Positions 9,872-19,411 of a stretch of DNA of 64,000 bases are shown here, one piece after another; position 1 is the stretch's first letter; each line of letters begins with the position of its first letter. The DNA lies in assembly GCF_900099915.1 (NCBI RefSeq), contig NZ_FNDB01000005.1:124001-188000 (forward strand). The letters run 5' to 3'. Origin of the DNA: Flavobacterium omnivorum (GTDB lineage Bacteria > Bacteroidota > Bacteroidia > Flavobacteriales > Flavobacteriaceae). The position numbers were made by a program, and so were the translations under genes. The notes below the pieces were generated by a model, which saw only the letters and a program-made list of their open reading frames with translations, had not been told where the DNA came from and made no database searches.

Positions 9872-9899
9872 AAACCTGCAAAATTTCTTCTGCAGGTTT
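9872..9899 (-). terminator. Rho-independent terminator of ychF
   Basis: A 9-bp stem (aaacctgca / tgcaggttt) with a 10-nt loop. On the minus strand it is followed by a run of T residues, and it lies about 40 nt beyond the ychF stop. Confidence 0.75.
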
Positions 9900-9938
9900 G
9901 ATGTTTTCGTAATGAGATTGCTTCGTTCCTCGCAATGA

Positions 9939-11033
9939 TTAGACGTTAAAACGGAAATGCATTACATCACCATCTTTAACTACATATTCTTTTCCTTCTA
10001 CTTTGAATTTTCCGGCTTCTTTACATTTGGCTTCAGAGCCGTAGTGAACGAAATCTTCATAAGCAATTACTTCAGCGCGGATGAAACCTTTTTCAAAATC
10101 AGTATGAATAACACCAGCTGCTTGAGGTGCGGTTGCTCCAATATTGATGGTCCAAGCACGAACTTCTTTGACACCTGCGGTAAAATAAGTTTGTTGTTTT
10201 AATAATTTATACGCTGCACGAATCAAAACTGATGCGCCTGGCTCAGATAATCCCATATCTTCAAGAAAAACTTGACGCTCTTCATAGCTTTCTAATTCGG
10301 TAATATCAGCCTCAGCTCCTACAGAAAGAATGATCACTTCGGCATCTTCATCTTTTACTAATTCCCGTATCTGATCTACGTATGCATTTCCGTTTACAGC
10401 TGAATTCTCATCTACATTACAAACGTACAATACTGGTTTTGCAGTAATCAATTGAAAAGATTCCATTAAAACTTCTTCATCGTTGTTTTGCGGAGTCACC
10501 GTTCTAGCTGATTTTGCTTGAAGTAATGTTTCTCTAATTCGGTCTAAAAGTGCTTTTTCGGTTTGCGCTTCTTTATTCCCTGTTTTGGCGGCACGATTTA
10601 CTTTTTCTAAACGTTTTTCAACATTCTCTAAATCTTTTAATTGCAACTCAATATCGATGGTTTCTTTGTCACGAATGGGATTTACATTTCCATCAACGTG
10701 AACAATATTATCATTGTCAAAACAACGTAATACGTGAATAATCGCATTACATTCTCTAATATTACCAAGAAACTGGTTTCCTAGACCTTCGCCTTTACTG
10801 GCTCCTTTAACTAAACCTGCAATATCAACAATATCTACTGTTGCCATTTGTACGCGTTCCGGTTTAACCAATTCTTCCAATTTTTCCATTCTGGAATCAG
10901 GAACATTTACTACACCTATATTAGGTTCGATTGTACAAAAAGGAAAGTTGGCACTTTGCGCTTTTGCATTTGACAAACAATTAAACAATGTTGATTTTCC
11001 AACATTTGGTAATCCTACAATTCCTGCTTTCAT
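9939..11033 (-). CDS. ychF: Ribosome-binding ATPase YchF (OBG family)
   Basis: A 364-residue OBG-family P-loop NTPase that binds ribosomes and hydrolyses ATP. The N-terminus [18 protein letters not shown] holds the Walker A motif, [17 protein letters not shown] is the switch II region, and NVDE replaces the NKxD of classical GTPases, as is typical of YchF. The C-terminal TGS-like domain ends [10 protein letters not shown]. An upstream in-frame ATG at 11069 would add 12 residues ([12 protein letters not shown]). I prefer the start at 11033 because the family begins directly with MKAGIVG. It is a single gene with its own terminator and a candidate promoter 140 nt upstream. Confidence 0.94.
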   Translation of the reverse strand: MKAGIVGLPNVGKSTLFNCLSNAKAQSANFPFCTIEPNIGVVNVPDSRMEKLEELVKPERVQMATVDIVDIAGLVKGASKGEGLGNQFLGNIRECNAIIHVLRCFDNDNIVHVDGNVNPIRDKETIDIELQLKDLENVEKRLEKVNRAAKTGNKEAQTEKALLDRIRETLLQAKSARTVTPQNNDEEVLMESFQLITAKPVLYVCNVDENSAVNGNAYVDQIRELVKDEDAEVIILSVGAEADITELESYEERQVFLEDMGLSEPGASVLIRAAYKLLKQQTYFTAGVKEVRAWTINIGATAPQAAGVIHTDFEKGFIRAEVIAYEDFVHYGSEAKCKEAGKFKVEGKEYVVKDGDVMHFRFNV

Positions 11034-11172
11034 CGGTAGATAATATTTATTTTTAATGGAATATTGCATCGTCCCTTTTCTATTTTAATGATAGAATTAA
11101 GTACGATTACATGCTGCTTTTATAACTGATACGATATTAAAATTTAGATAAAGTATGGGCTCTAAAAGTTTG

Positions 11173-11180
11173 CAAATATA
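11173..11180 (-). promoter_or_regulatory. Candidate -7 promoter element (TATATTTG) for ychF
   Basis: It matches the Bacteroidota TAnnTTTG -7 consensus, on the minus strand 140 nt upstream of the ychF start. No TTG -33 box is seen at the usual spacing. Such motifs are frequent by chance in AT-rich DNA. Confidence 0.3.
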
Positions 11181-11333
11181 CCATTTTAAAAATGTTTTAA
11201 ATAATTAAAAATAGGACATTAAAAAAGGCTAATATGTTTTTTATAAAAATTTAAAAAATATGTTACAATTATGTTAAAAAAAATTATATTGCGATCGATT
11301 TTAAAACAAACCAAAAACTAAAATTAAAGTATT

Positions 11334-14048
11334 ATGAAAAAATTTGCATTATTATTATTCCTACTAAACGTCTCGTTTGTTTTTGCGCAACAACAGGTCT
11401 CGGGGGTAGTAAAAGATAACACGGGCAATGCATTGCCAGGAGTCAACATTGTAGAAAAAGGAACGCAAAACGGAGTTTCTACTGACATGGATGGAGCTTA
11501 CAAGATTAAAGTAAAAGAAGGAGCTACTTTAGTTTTTAGCTATGTAGGCTTTTCTAAATTGGAAAAAGTAGTCACAGATGCTACCCTGAACGTGGTTTTA
11601 TCAGAAGAAGGTGGACAAAACTTAGATGAAGTTGTAGTAACAGGAACCAGAACGGCGCCAAGAAGTAATACCACATCAGCGCTGCCTATTGATGTTTTAT
11701 CTTCAAAAGACTTGACATCAACTGGACAAGCTTCATTTGATAAAGCATTACAGTACAAAATTCCATCATTCAACACCGTTCAAACACCTGTAAATGATGC
11801 GACTTCATTATTGGATCCGTATGAAATTAGAAATATGGGACCAAGTAGAACGTTAATTTTGATTAATGGAAAAAGAAAAAACATGAGTTCACTTGTGTAT
11901 ACACAGACTTCTCCAGGACGTGGAGAAACAGGTTCAGATATCTCAGCGATTCCTACCGATGCTATCGAAAGAGTTGAAATTCTTCGTGATGGAGCTTCTG
12001 CTCAATACGGATCTGATGCCATTGCGGGTGTAATGAACATCATATTAAAAAAGAACGCTTCTCTAGGATCTGTAACATTGAGAACAGGGATAACTAGTGA
12101 AGGCGATGGAGAAATGTATGGAGTAAGCTTAAACAATGGTTCAACCGTTGGAAATAAAGGCTTTATCAATTATACGGTAGACTTTTCAAAAGTTGCATTA
12201 GCGAACAGACCAGGAAAAGTAAATGCAGATGGCGAAATCGCTGATTTTGGTGCTAATCCTGCAGATGTGAATGCTTTCTTAGCTTTAAAACCTGATGCTG
12301 GAAACGTAAATGGATCTCCAGAAACAGCAGCTGCTAAGTTTTTAGTAAATGGTGGAGTTGATTACAACGAAAATAATCAAATGTATTATAATGCCGCTTA
12401 TGTGTATAAGAAAGTAAATTCATTTGCAAATTACAGAACTCCGTATTGGAGATCAGTAGATGCCATGCCTTATCTAGCAACATTATTTGGTAACGGAACT
12501 GCAGCATCCTACCAAGGATATGTACCAACATTTGAAGGTGATCTTAACGATTATAATGCAACTATAGGTTACAAATCAACAAAAAATGGTTGGAATACAG
12601 ATGTAAGTTTAACAACTGGAGGAAACACTCAAATATACACCGTTTCAAATTCTCAAAACAGGTCATTTATTGACGATAATGGTAATGATGCGAAAGACCC
12701 TGGAGAAAACTTTTTATATGGAATTAACACTCCAATTACTTTCAAACCGGGAGGAACTTCTTTTAATCATTATGTAGGGAATATCGATATTTCCAAAAAT
12801 TTAAGTGATCAATTAAGCTTAGGTTTTGGATCTGAATTTAGAACTGAAAATTTTGAAATTTTCGCAGGAGATCTAGCTTCATATACTGGAAACAGAAGTG
12901 GAGCCGATTCATTTCAAGGTAATACTCCAGAAAATTCTGGTAAATTCAACAGGTACAACCTAGGTCTTTATTTAGATGTTGCATTAGACATAACAGAAGA
13001 TTTCTTAGTTAATGGTACTGTTAGATATGAAGACTACAGTGATTTCGGTAGTGCAACTGTATGGAAAGCAAGTACTAGATATAAATTTTCTGACGATAAA
13101 ATTACATTAAGAGCCTCTTTATCAACAGGTTTTAGAGCTCCATCTTTACACCAGATTTATACTCAAAAATCACAATCCTCATTTGTTCCAGGACAAGGTA
13201 TTGTTGTGCAAGGTTTAATAAATAATGTATCATCAGCTGCTAGAGCAAGTGGTGTTCCAAAATTAGACTCAGAAAAGTCTACTAATTTTACCGCTGGAAT
13301 AGGTTTGAAACCAAATAAGAATTTTAATCTTACAATAGATTATTACAATATTAAAGTTGAAGATAGAATTGTTTTAGGAAACCCTATTACATTTTCACCT
13401 ACTAACACATCAGCATTTTTTGTGAACGGTATTGATTCTAGAACATCGGGTATTGATCTAGTTGCAGGATACAAAAATCTAATTATAGGGTCTGGAAAAA
13501 TGGGCTTTAATATTTCTGGTAACTATACTTTACAAAACGAAATTGATGGACCTGTAAAAAACCCTGCAAGTGTAGTAGCAGTTAACCAATCAGTAATTGA
13601 TAAAACACAAGAAGCACTATTGTTTACTTCAAGACCACAATTTAAAATTATTGGTGGTGCAGAATATGAACTTGGAAAATTTGGATTCACTTTGAACAAT
13701 ACTGTATTTGGACCTACAAAATTTAAGAATGCTGGTATGTCAAATGATTTGAGAGTTGAGTTTTTAACTAAAATGGTGACTGACTTAGGAGTTAGTTATT
13801 CTGCTAGTGACAAACTAACACTAGCCTTAAATGTAAACAACTTATTAAATGTATTACCGGAATGGAAATTTAAAGCTGAAAATGCAGACGGTACTAAAAT
13901 ATTAAACGGTACATCAACTGTAACATCTGAAAGAGAGCAATTTAATCTTGTGACTTTCAATGGTCGTTATTCGCAAATGACGTATGATGGATACCACTTT
14001 AGCCAATTGGGAACTATGTTTAATTTATCTTTAAACTATAAATTCTAA
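11334..14048 (+). CDS. TonB-dependent outer-membrane receptor (no SusD partner)
   Basis: A 904-residue outer-membrane active transporter. It has a signal peptide (cleavage after FVFAQ), a carboxypeptidase-regulatory-like beta-sandwich (about residues 21-95, VSGVVKDNTGNALPGVNI), the TonB-box-like segment LDEVVVTGTR, a plug domain (about 110-235, ending IAGVMNIILKK) and a long beta-barrel finishing in an aromatic residue (LSLNYKF). No SusD, enzyme or regulator gene lies beside it. The spacing between plug and barrel resembles siderophore or metal receptors more than SusC proteins. The substrate is unknown. It is monocistronic, ended by the hairpin at 14070-14100. Confidence 0.9.
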   Translation: MKKFALLLFLLNVSFVFAQQQVSGVVKDNTGNALPGVNIVEKGTQNGVSTDMDGAYKIKVKEGATLVFSYVGFSKLEKVVTDATLNVVLSEEGGQNLDEVVVTGTRTAPRSNTTSALPIDVLSSKDLTSTGQASFDKALQYKIPSFNTVQTPVNDATSLLDPYEIRNMGPSRTLILINGKRKNMSSLVYTQTSPGRGETGSDISAIPTDAIERVEILRDGASAQYGSDAIAGVMNIILKKNASLGSVTLRTGITSEGDGEMYGVSLNNGSTVGNKGFINYTVDFSKVALANRPGKVNADGEIADFGANPADVNAFLALKPDAGNVNGSPETAAAKFLVNGGVDYNENNQMYYNAAYVYKKVNSFANYRTPYWRSVDAMPYLATLFGNGTAASYQGYVPTFEGDLNDYNATIGYKSTKNGWNTDVSLTTGGNTQIYTVSNSQNRSFIDDNGNDAKDPGENFLYGINTPITFKPGGTSFNHYVGNIDISKNLSDQLSLGFGSEFRTENFEIFAGDLASYTGNRSGADSFQGNTPENSGKFNRYNLGLYLDVALDITEDFLVNGTVRYEDYSDFGSATVWKASTRYKFSDDKITLRASLSTGFRAPSLHQIYTQKSQSSFVPGQGIVVQGLINNVSSAARASGVPKLDSEKSTNFTAGIGLKPNKNFNLTIDYYNIKVEDRIVLGNPITFSPTNTSAFFVNGIDSRTSGIDLVAGYKNLIIGSGKMGFNISGNYTLQNEIDGPVKNPASVVAVNQSVIDKTQEALLFTSRPQFKIIGGAEYELGKFGFTLNNTVFGPTKFKNAGMSNDLRVEFLTKMVTDLGVSYSASDKLTLALNVNNLLNVLPEWKFKAENADGTKILNGTSTVTSEREQFNLVTFNGRYSQMTYDGYHFSQLGTMFNLSLNYKF

Positions 14049-14069
14049 TTTTATCCTAAAATAATTAAG

Positions 14070-14100
14070 AAAAGGGCTGTCACAATTAGACAGCCCTTTT
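14070..14100 (+). terminator. Terminator of the TonB-dependent receptor gene
   Basis: A perfect 12-bp stem (aaaagggctgtc / gacagccctttt), 7-nt loop and following T residues, 21 nt after the receptor stop codon. Confidence 0.88.
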
Positions 14101-14146
14101 TCATTTGGTATATTTCTTCAAAACTTTACGTAAAACAACAAGTAGC

Positions 14147-14887
14147 ATGGCAAATCTTTACAACGGAAAAATGGCAGCAATTTATGATGCCATGTACCAA
14201 ACTTTTATAGATTACGATGAGGAGTTTAACTTCTACAATAATTTAATTCAGGATTATCATGGTAAAACTGTTTTAGAAATTGGTAGTGGAACAGGCAATC
14301 TTTCGAAGCGATTTTTAGCTAATAACACTACTTACATTGGTCTAGATTATAGCGAAAGCATGATAGCAATTGCGCAAGAGCGAAACAAAAAAGGGATTTT
14401 CTTGCATGGTGACATGAGGGATTTTAAATTAGAACAACCAGTAGATTCTATTTTAATTACAGGACGCTCAACTAGCTATTTAATCACAAATAAAGATCTA
14501 AATAACACCTTTCAATCCATATATAAAAACCTAAACAAAGAGGGAACTCTTATTTTTGATTTTATTGATGCCAATCGTTTTATTCCTTTTATCAAAGAGA
14601 ATGATGCTATACTTCATGAGGCCCCGTTTGAAGATTTGATCTATTATCGATCTAGCAAATGGAGAACAACTTCGTCAGAAAATTTTTTATTGGAATGGAG
14701 TGCGCAATACTATACTTTTCAAAATAATAAAAAAGAAATAATTGCAGATGATTTTTCTACCGTTCGTGTTTTTACTTTAAATGAAATACAATTATTTCTG
14801 TATCTAAATGGATTTGAAGTTATAAAAACAATCGATCGAAAAACCTATGCCTTTGATACTTTCGTAATTATCGCACGAAAAAAATAA
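14147..14887 (+). CDS. Class I SAM-dependent methyltransferase
   Basis: A 246-residue protein with a Rossmann-type methyltransferase fold. Motif I is VLEIGSGTGNLSKRF, followed by GLDYSESMI (acidic end of strand 2) and HGDMRDFKL. The C-terminal beta-hairpin ending AFDTFVIIARKK is typical of the family. The substrate is unknown. I chose the ATG at 14147 (MANLYNGKMAAIYD). An upstream frame extension to 14105 would start at a TTG inside the sequence next to the preceding terminator and encode an unlikely N-terminus. It is followed by a palindromic terminator. Confidence 0.85.
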   Translation: MANLYNGKMAAIYDAMYQTFIDYDEEFNFYNNLIQDYHGKTVLEIGSGTGNLSKRFLANNTTYIGLDYSESMIAIAQERNKKGIFLHGDMRDFKLEQPVDSILITGRSTSYLITNKDLNNTFQSIYKNLNKEGTLIFDFIDANRFIPFIKENDAILHEAPFEDLIYYRSSKWRTTSSENFLLEWSAQYYTFQNNKKEIIADDFSTVRVFTLNEIQLFLYLNGFEVIKTIDRKTYAFDTFVIIARKK

Positions 14888-14892
14888 ACAAA

Positions 14893-14916
14893 AAATCCTG
14901 AGCTAGCTCAGGATTT
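14893..14916. terminator. Palindromic terminator between the methyltransferase and ferredoxin genes
   Basis: A perfect 24-nt palindrome (aaatcctgagct and its complement) between two convergent genes. A/T runs on both sides suit termination in both directions. Confidence 0.7.
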
Positions 14917-14942
14917 ATTTGCACAAAATTAAGATCTTCTGC

Positions 14943-15293
14943 CTATTCGTTGTGTAAAAATGCTTGTCTGTTCAATAAAGTCTCTTCACTTTCCACGTGA
15001 TTGTCATCCGGAATACAACAGTCCACCGGACACACAGCAGCACATTGTGGCTCATCGTGAAAACCTTTACATTCGGTACATTTTCCCGGAACAATGTAAT
15101 ACACTTCGTCAGTAATTGGAGTTTGAGCTTCATCAGAATCAATTTCGGAACCATCAGGCAAAATCACTTTTCCTTTTAGTTTTGTTCCGTCTTTGTATCT
15201 CCAATCGTCTGCTCCTTCATATATTGCTGTATTTGGGCACTCGGGTTCACAAGCACCACAATTGATACATTCGTCTGTTATAATAATTGCCAT
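14943..15293 (-). CDS. Ferredoxin with two Fe-S cluster motifs
   Basis: A 116-residue 4Fe-4S dicluster ferredoxin, a soluble low-potential electron carrier. The first cluster motif is [12 protein letters not shown] near the N-terminus. The second is [13 protein letters not shown] plus CPVDC near the C-terminus, with a longer than usual gap between its cysteines. A central insertion of about 45 residues separates the two halves. The C-terminal tail is acidic. It is divergent from the acyl-CoA reductase gene, 139 nt apart. It could supply electrons to a reductase, but the partner is not shown. Confidence 0.9.
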   Translation of the reverse strand: MAIIITDECINCGACEPECPNTAIYEGADDWRYKDGTKLKGKVILPDGSEIDSDEAQTPITDEVYYIVPGKCTECKGFHDEPQCAAVCPVDCCIPDDNHVESEETLLNRQAFLHNE

Positions 15294-15386
15294 GTTTTTA
15301 ATTTAGGATATTAAGGAAATAAGATTTAGGATTTAAGATTCTCATATCTTTCCTCTTTTAATCTTTTAACTATACGTTTTATAGCT

Positions 15387-15394
15387 TATTTTTG
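15387..15394 (+). promoter_or_regulatory. Candidate -7 promoter element (TATTTTTG)
   Basis: It matches TAnnTTTG and lies 38 nt upstream of the acyl-CoA reductase start. No clear -33 TTG is present. Confidence 0.35.
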
Positions 15395-15432
15395 TGCAAA
15401 ATTACAATCAAAACTATTCATAAGCAAACATT

Positions 15433-16491
15433 ATGACATTAGAAACAAAAAAAAGTGTTTTTGTTGAATTAGGAAAATTTTTAAGTCAGTTTTCCGAAAA
15501 TAACACTTTACAAAATCCGGCTGTTTTGCACAACGAAACGTTTTTTGATGCCTTTGTTGACTTGATACAATTATCGCAATCGCATAATGGTTGGTATACT
15601 CCTGAAAACGTCTATTTCTCTATCCAATCTTGGGCAGAAGCATTAACAGAAGAAAACCTGAATCAATGGCTTTCTAGCTATTCAATTCCAATTCAAGAGC
15701 CTAAAAAAATCGCTTTAATTCTTGCCGGAAATATTCCGTTGGTGGGTTTTCACGATTTCCTTTCGGTTTTGATTACCGGAAATACTGTTTTGGTAAAAAC
15801 ATCCTCAAACGATCAGCATTTGTTACCTTTTTTAGCGAAATACATTATTGCAGTTCAGCCAGAATTAGCTCAGAATATTACTTTTGTAGAGGGGAAATTA
15901 GAGAATTTTGATGCCGTTATTGCCACCGGAAGCAACAACACAGCTCGATATTTTGAATATTATTTTAAAGACAAACCTTCCATTATTCGAAAAAGCAGAA
16001 ATTCAGTGGCCGTTTTAACCGGAAATGAAACCAAAGAACAACTTACCGCTTTAGGTGAAGATATCTTTCGTTATTTTGGATTGGGTTGCCGCAATGTTTC
16101 TAAACTTTTTGTTCCAAAAGGATATTCCTTTGTTCCGTTTTTCGAAGCGATATTTACCTACCAAGACGTCATTCATTACGAAAAATACGCTAACAATTAC
16201 GATTACAACAAAGCCGTTTTCCTGATGAGTAATTTCAAATTACTAGATAACGGATTTCTTACCTTGAAAGAAGATCAAAGTCATGCCTCGCCTATTTCGA
16301 GTGTTTTTTACGAGTTTTACGAGGATATTAATGATTTAAAAACAAGATTAAAGTCTGAAAATGAGCTATTACAATGTGTCGTTGCTGATGAAACTATAGA
16401 AAACAGCGTGGCATTTGGACAAACTCAAAATCCCCGATTATGGAATTATGCAGATAACACCGATACTATTTCGTTTTTGTTAACAATATAG
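15433..16491 (+). CDS. Acyl-CoA reductase (LuxC-like, aldehyde dehydrogenase superfamily)
   Basis: A 352-residue soluble protein of the type annotated as acyl-CoA reductase in flavobacteria. The fold appears to be an aldehyde dehydrogenase-like catalytic unit. The segment LILAGNIPLVGFHDF (about residues 95-109) resembles a nucleotide-binding loop. GLGCRNVSKLFVP contains the likely catalytic Cys219. Family members reduce acyl-CoA to aldehyde with NADPH; the chain length and pathway here are unknown. It is flanked by the divergent ferredoxin gene and by serC downstream. A role linked to serine metabolism is conceivable from context but unproven. Confidence 0.75.
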   Translation: MTLETKKSVFVELGKFLSQFSENNTLQNPAVLHNETFFDAFVDLIQLSQSHNGWYTPENVYFSIQSWAEALTEENLNQWLSSYSIPIQEPKKIALILAGNIPLVGFHDFLSVLITGNTVLVKTSSNDQHLLPFLAKYIIAVQPELAQNITFVEGKLENFDAVIATGSNNTARYFEYYFKDKPSIIRKSRNSVAVLTGNETKEQLTALGEDIFRYFGLGCRNVSKLFVPKGYSFVPFFEAIFTYQDVIHYEKYANNYDYNKAVFLMSNFKLLDNGFLTLKEDQSHASPISSVFYEFYEDINDLKTRLKSENELLQCVVADETIENSVAFGQTQNPRLWNYADNTDTISFLLTI

Positions 16492-16584
16492 TCGAAAAAA
16501 GTGCAATTATTCCGAATTAATTAACGCTTTTTAAACTCCTATTGTCGAAATTTGCACTTTAATTTTTTGGACATAAACTACACC

Positions 16585-17655
16585 ATGAAAAAACACAACT
16601 ACAGCGCAGGACCTTGTATTTTACCGCAAGAAGTTTTTGAAAAATCAGCACAAGCAATTTTAAATTTTAATGATTCCGGTTTATCGCTTTTAGAAATTTC
16701 GCACAGAAGTAAAGATTTTGTTGCCGTTATGGATGAAGCCAGAGCACTTGCTCTTGAACTTTTAGGTCTAGAAGGAAAAGGCTACAGCGCCTTATTTCTT
16801 GCTGGAGGTGCGAGTTTAGAATTCTTAATGGTTCCCTACAACTTAATGAAAGAGGGCGGAAAAGCTGCTTATCTGGATACGGGAACGTGGGCTGCTGGAG
16901 CGATAAAAGAAGCAAAACTTTTTGGAGAAACTATTACCGTGGCTTCTTCGAAAGAACAAAACTACAATCATATTCCAAAAGGATATACTGTACCAGCGGA
17001 TGCTGATTATTTCCACTGCACAAGTAATAACACTATTTTTGGGACACAAATGAAGGAATTTCCGTCAGTTGATATGCCAGTAGTGTGCGACATGAGTTCG
17101 GATATATTTTCTAGAGCATTAGACTTTTCTAAATTTGATATTATTTATGCCGGAGCACAAAAAAATATGGGTCCGGCAGGAACAACCTTAGTGGTTATTA
17201 AAGAAGAAATTCTAGGTAAAAATGGTAGAATAATACCAAGTATGTTGGATTACGCCAAACATATCAAAGCAGAAAGTATGTACAATACGCCGCCTGTTTT
17301 CCCTGTTTACGCCTCTTTATTGACCTTACAATGGTTGAAAAACCTTGGTGGAATTGCTGCTATTGAAAAAGTTAACAATGCAAAAGCGGCGTTGCTTTAT
17401 GGAGAAATAGACAGAAACCCTTTATTCAAAGGTGCTGCAGCTGTTGAGGACCGTTCGAACATGAATGCTACTTTCTTATTAAATGATGAAGCACATGCTG
17501 CCACATTTGATGCAATGTGGAAAGCAGCGGGAATTTCAGGTTTGCCTGGACACCGTTCCGTAGGTGGTTACAGAGCTTCTATGTACAACGCGCTTCCGTT
17601 AGAAAGCGTTCAAGTATTGGTTGATGTAATGCAGGCTTTAGAAAAAGCAATTTAA
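16585..17655 (+). CDS. serC: 3-phosphoserine/phosphohydroxythreonine transaminase SerC
   Basis: A 356-residue PLP enzyme that converts 3-phosphohydroxypyruvate plus glutamate to phosphoserine, and also acts in PLP synthesis. The N-terminus HNYSAGPCILPQEV is diagnostic. FLAGGASLEF binds the cofactor phosphate, and YAGAQKNMGPAG carries the PLP lysine. The C-terminal GLPGHRSVGGYRASMYNAL closes the active site. The ATG at 16585 is chosen because homologues begin at MKKHNYSAGP; the upstream frame extension has no good start. serA follows 115 nt downstream, so the first two steps of serine synthesis are adjacent. Confidence 0.95.
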   Translation: MKKHNYSAGPCILPQEVFEKSAQAILNFNDSGLSLLEISHRSKDFVAVMDEARALALELLGLEGKGYSALFLAGGASLEFLMVPYNLMKEGGKAAYLDTGTWAAGAIKEAKLFGETITVASSKEQNYNHIPKGYTVPADADYFHCTSNNTIFGTQMKEFPSVDMPVVCDMSSDIFSRALDFSKFDIIYAGAQKNMGPAGTTLVVIKEEILGKNGRIIPSMLDYAKHIKAESMYNTPPVFPVYASLLTLQWLKNLGGIAAIEKVNNAKAALLYGEIDRNPLFKGAAAVEDRSNMNATFLLNDEAHAATFDAMWKAAGISGLPGHRSVGGYRASMYNALPLESVQVLVDVMQALEKAI

Positions 17656-17770
17656 AAATTAAAATATTGAATGATCTAAAGATTTGAAAAATCAATTTTT
17701 TAATCAATCACCATATTAAACAACTCAGATTGGATCTTTAAATTTTTCAATCTTAAAATATAAAACACAA

Positions 17771-18721
17771 ATGAAAGTATTAGCCAATGACGGAATTTCA
17801 AAAAGTGGAATTCTAGCTTTAGAAAAAGGTGGATTTGAAGTGATAACGACAAAAGTAGCGCAAGAACAAGTGGCTAATTTTGTTAATGAAAATAATGTAA
17901 GTGTAGTTCTGGTGCGTAGTGCGACTAAAGTTCGTAAAGACATTATTGACGCTTGCCCAGGATTGAAAATTATAGGTCGCGGTGGTGTAGGAATGGACAA
18001 TATTGATGTGGATTATGCTAAAAGCAAAGGAATTCACGTAATCAATACTCCGGCTTCATCCTCAGAATCAGTCGCAGAGTTAGTTTTTGCACACTTATTT
18101 TCTGGTGTTCGTTTCTTGCATGATTCGAACAGAAATATGCCGCTTGAAGGCGATACGAACTTTGATGGTTTGAAGAAAGCCTACGCAAACGGAATCGAAT
18201 TAAGAGGAAAAACACTTGGAATAGTTGGAATTGGCCGTATTGGTCAGGCTACCGCTAAAATGGCGTTAGGATTGGGAATGAAAGTGATTGCAGCCGATAG
18301 TTTTATCCCGCAAGTGGATGTTACAGTATCCTTTTTTGACGGACAATCAATAACCACTACAATCATTTCACAATCATTGGAATCGGTTTTTAAAGAAGCT
18401 GATTTCATTACATTACACGTTCCTGCTCAAGATGGTTACATCATTAGCGAAAAAGAACTTGCCATTATGAAAGATGGTGTAGGAATAGTAAACTGTGCTC
18501 GTGGCGGTGTAATTGACGAAGTGGCATTAGTAAAAGCATTAGACAGTGGAAAAGTATTATTTGCAGGGTTAGACGTTTTTGAAAACGAACCAACTCCTGA
18601 AATGGCTATTTTGATGAACCATAAAATCTCGTTGACTCCACATATTGGAGCGGCAACAGGAGAAGCCCAAGATAGAATAGGCACTGAATTAGCTTCACAA
18701 ATTATTAGTTTGTTACGTTAA
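17771..18721 (+). CDS. serA: D-3-phosphoglycerate dehydrogenase (D-2-hydroxyacid dehydrogenase family)
   Basis: A 316-residue NAD-dependent dehydrogenase, most likely SerA because it follows serC. The Rossmann motif is GIVGIGRIGQATA (about residues 150-162). Catalytic residues are visible: Arg in NCARGGVID, Glu in FENEPTP and His in TPHIGAAT. It lacks the C-terminal ACT or ASB domains of long SerA proteins, so it is the short form without serine feedback inhibition through ACT. The 115-nt spacer from serC contains AT-rich imperfect inverted sequences (gatctaaagatt and its partner). A strong terminator follows. Confidence 0.9.
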   Translation: MKVLANDGISKSGILALEKGGFEVITTKVAQEQVANFVNENNVSVVLVRSATKVRKDIIDACPGLKIIGRGGVGMDNIDVDYAKSKGIHVINTPASSSESVAELVFAHLFSGVRFLHDSNRNMPLEGDTNFDGLKKAYANGIELRGKTLGIVGIGRIGQATAKMALGLGMKVIAADSFIPQVDVTVSFFDGQSITTTIISQSLESVFKEADFITLHVPAQDGYIISEKELAIMKDGVGIVNCARGGVIDEVALVKALDSGKVLFAGLDVFENEPTPEMAILMNHKISLTPHIGAATGEAQDRIGTELASQIISLLR

Positions 18722-18742
18722 TTTTTTCTTTTTAATGTGAAT

Positions 18743-18773
18743 AAAGAGGCTGTTTGATAAAAACAGCCTCTTT
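18743..18773 (+). terminator. Terminator of the serC-serA unit
   Basis: A perfect 13-bp stem (aaagaggctgttt / aaacagcctcttt) with a 5-nt loop and a T run, 21 nt after the serA stop. Confidence 0.9.
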
Positions 18774-18837
18774 TTTTGATCAAAACCCTATCAATCAATC
18801 ATTTGTTTTTGTAACTTTATAGTTCAATTTTTTCGTC

Positions 18838-19272
18838 ATGAAAAACAGTTATTACATTATAATCGTCTTTATTTGTGTGTTTTTGAGTTGCACCACTTCA
18901 AAAACTGCATTTCCAAGTACTGAAAAATCTGTTGCTGCTCAAGGCGACACAGTCCGAATTGCCAATGATGAACTTGAATATGAAGTAATTATAATTGATT
19001 CAGGATTTAATAGCTGGCTCAATTCAAGAGCTTTTCAAAGAGGTTATCATTCTCAAGCCTTTCTCGCGGCTAAAAATCAGCTTTATGTTATGGAATGGAA
19101 CAGCCGTGTTATGCAACCGCAACGCTATGATCCTAATTTATATGAAATGACCATCAATTATGATCCAACGATTAATTACGGATACGAAGTGAATTACTTG
19201 ATTTATAATTATATGATTTATTTTCAAAATACGTACAATCAAATACTTTTTGGTTTTGTACCCATCAGATAA
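18838..19272 (+). CDS. DUF6146-like lipoprotein
   Basis: A 144-residue protein with a lipoprotein signal peptide (VFICVFLSC lipobox; lipidated Cys18). The mature part contains a repeated Tyr/Asn-rich C-terminal section (YEMTINYDPTINYGYEVNYL). It looks like the flavobacterial DUF6146 family, judged from sequence appearance and its position after serA; no search was made. The function is unknown. The residues after the cysteine (TTSKTAF) lack acidic residues, so no surface-export signal is apparent. Confidence 0.75.
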   Translation: MKNSYYIIIVFICVFLSCTTSKTAFPSTEKSVAAQGDTVRIANDELEYEVIIIDSGFNSWLNSRAFQRGYHSQAFLAAKNQLYVMEWNSRVMQPQRYDPNLYEMTINYDPTINYGYEVNYLIYNYMIYFQNTYNQILFGFVPIR

Positions 19273-19385
19273 GATTGAAATTTTTTGCTTTGAAATTTAC
19301 TCTTTCATTTTCTGGTGAAATACCACTTCAGAACTTCTATCGTCCATTTTTTAATGTGATAGTACCTATTCACAAACAGTATCAC

Positions 19386-19393
19386 TACCTTTG
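19386..19393 (+). promoter_or_regulatory. Candidate -7 promoter element (TACCTTTG)
   Basis: It matches TAnnTTTG, 18 nt upstream of the start at 19412. No -33 TTG is visible at standard spacing. Confidence 0.3.
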
Positions 19394-19411
19394 TACTGAT
19401 TATAAATTAAA

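Noticed and set aside
11034..11069. 12-residue N-terminal extension of YchF
   Set aside because: The family begins at [15 protein letters not shown]; the extra residues are not conserved in type.
16552..16584. Longer start for SerC
   Set aside because: The extension lacks a good start codon and homologues begin at MKKHNYSAGP.
17656..17770. Possible riboswitch or attenuator between serC and serA
   Set aside because: Only short imperfect AT-rich inverted segments are present; no conserved riboswitch core is visible.
18436..18684. 82-residue minus-strand ORF inside serA
   Set aside because: Antisense shadow of a conserved coding region.
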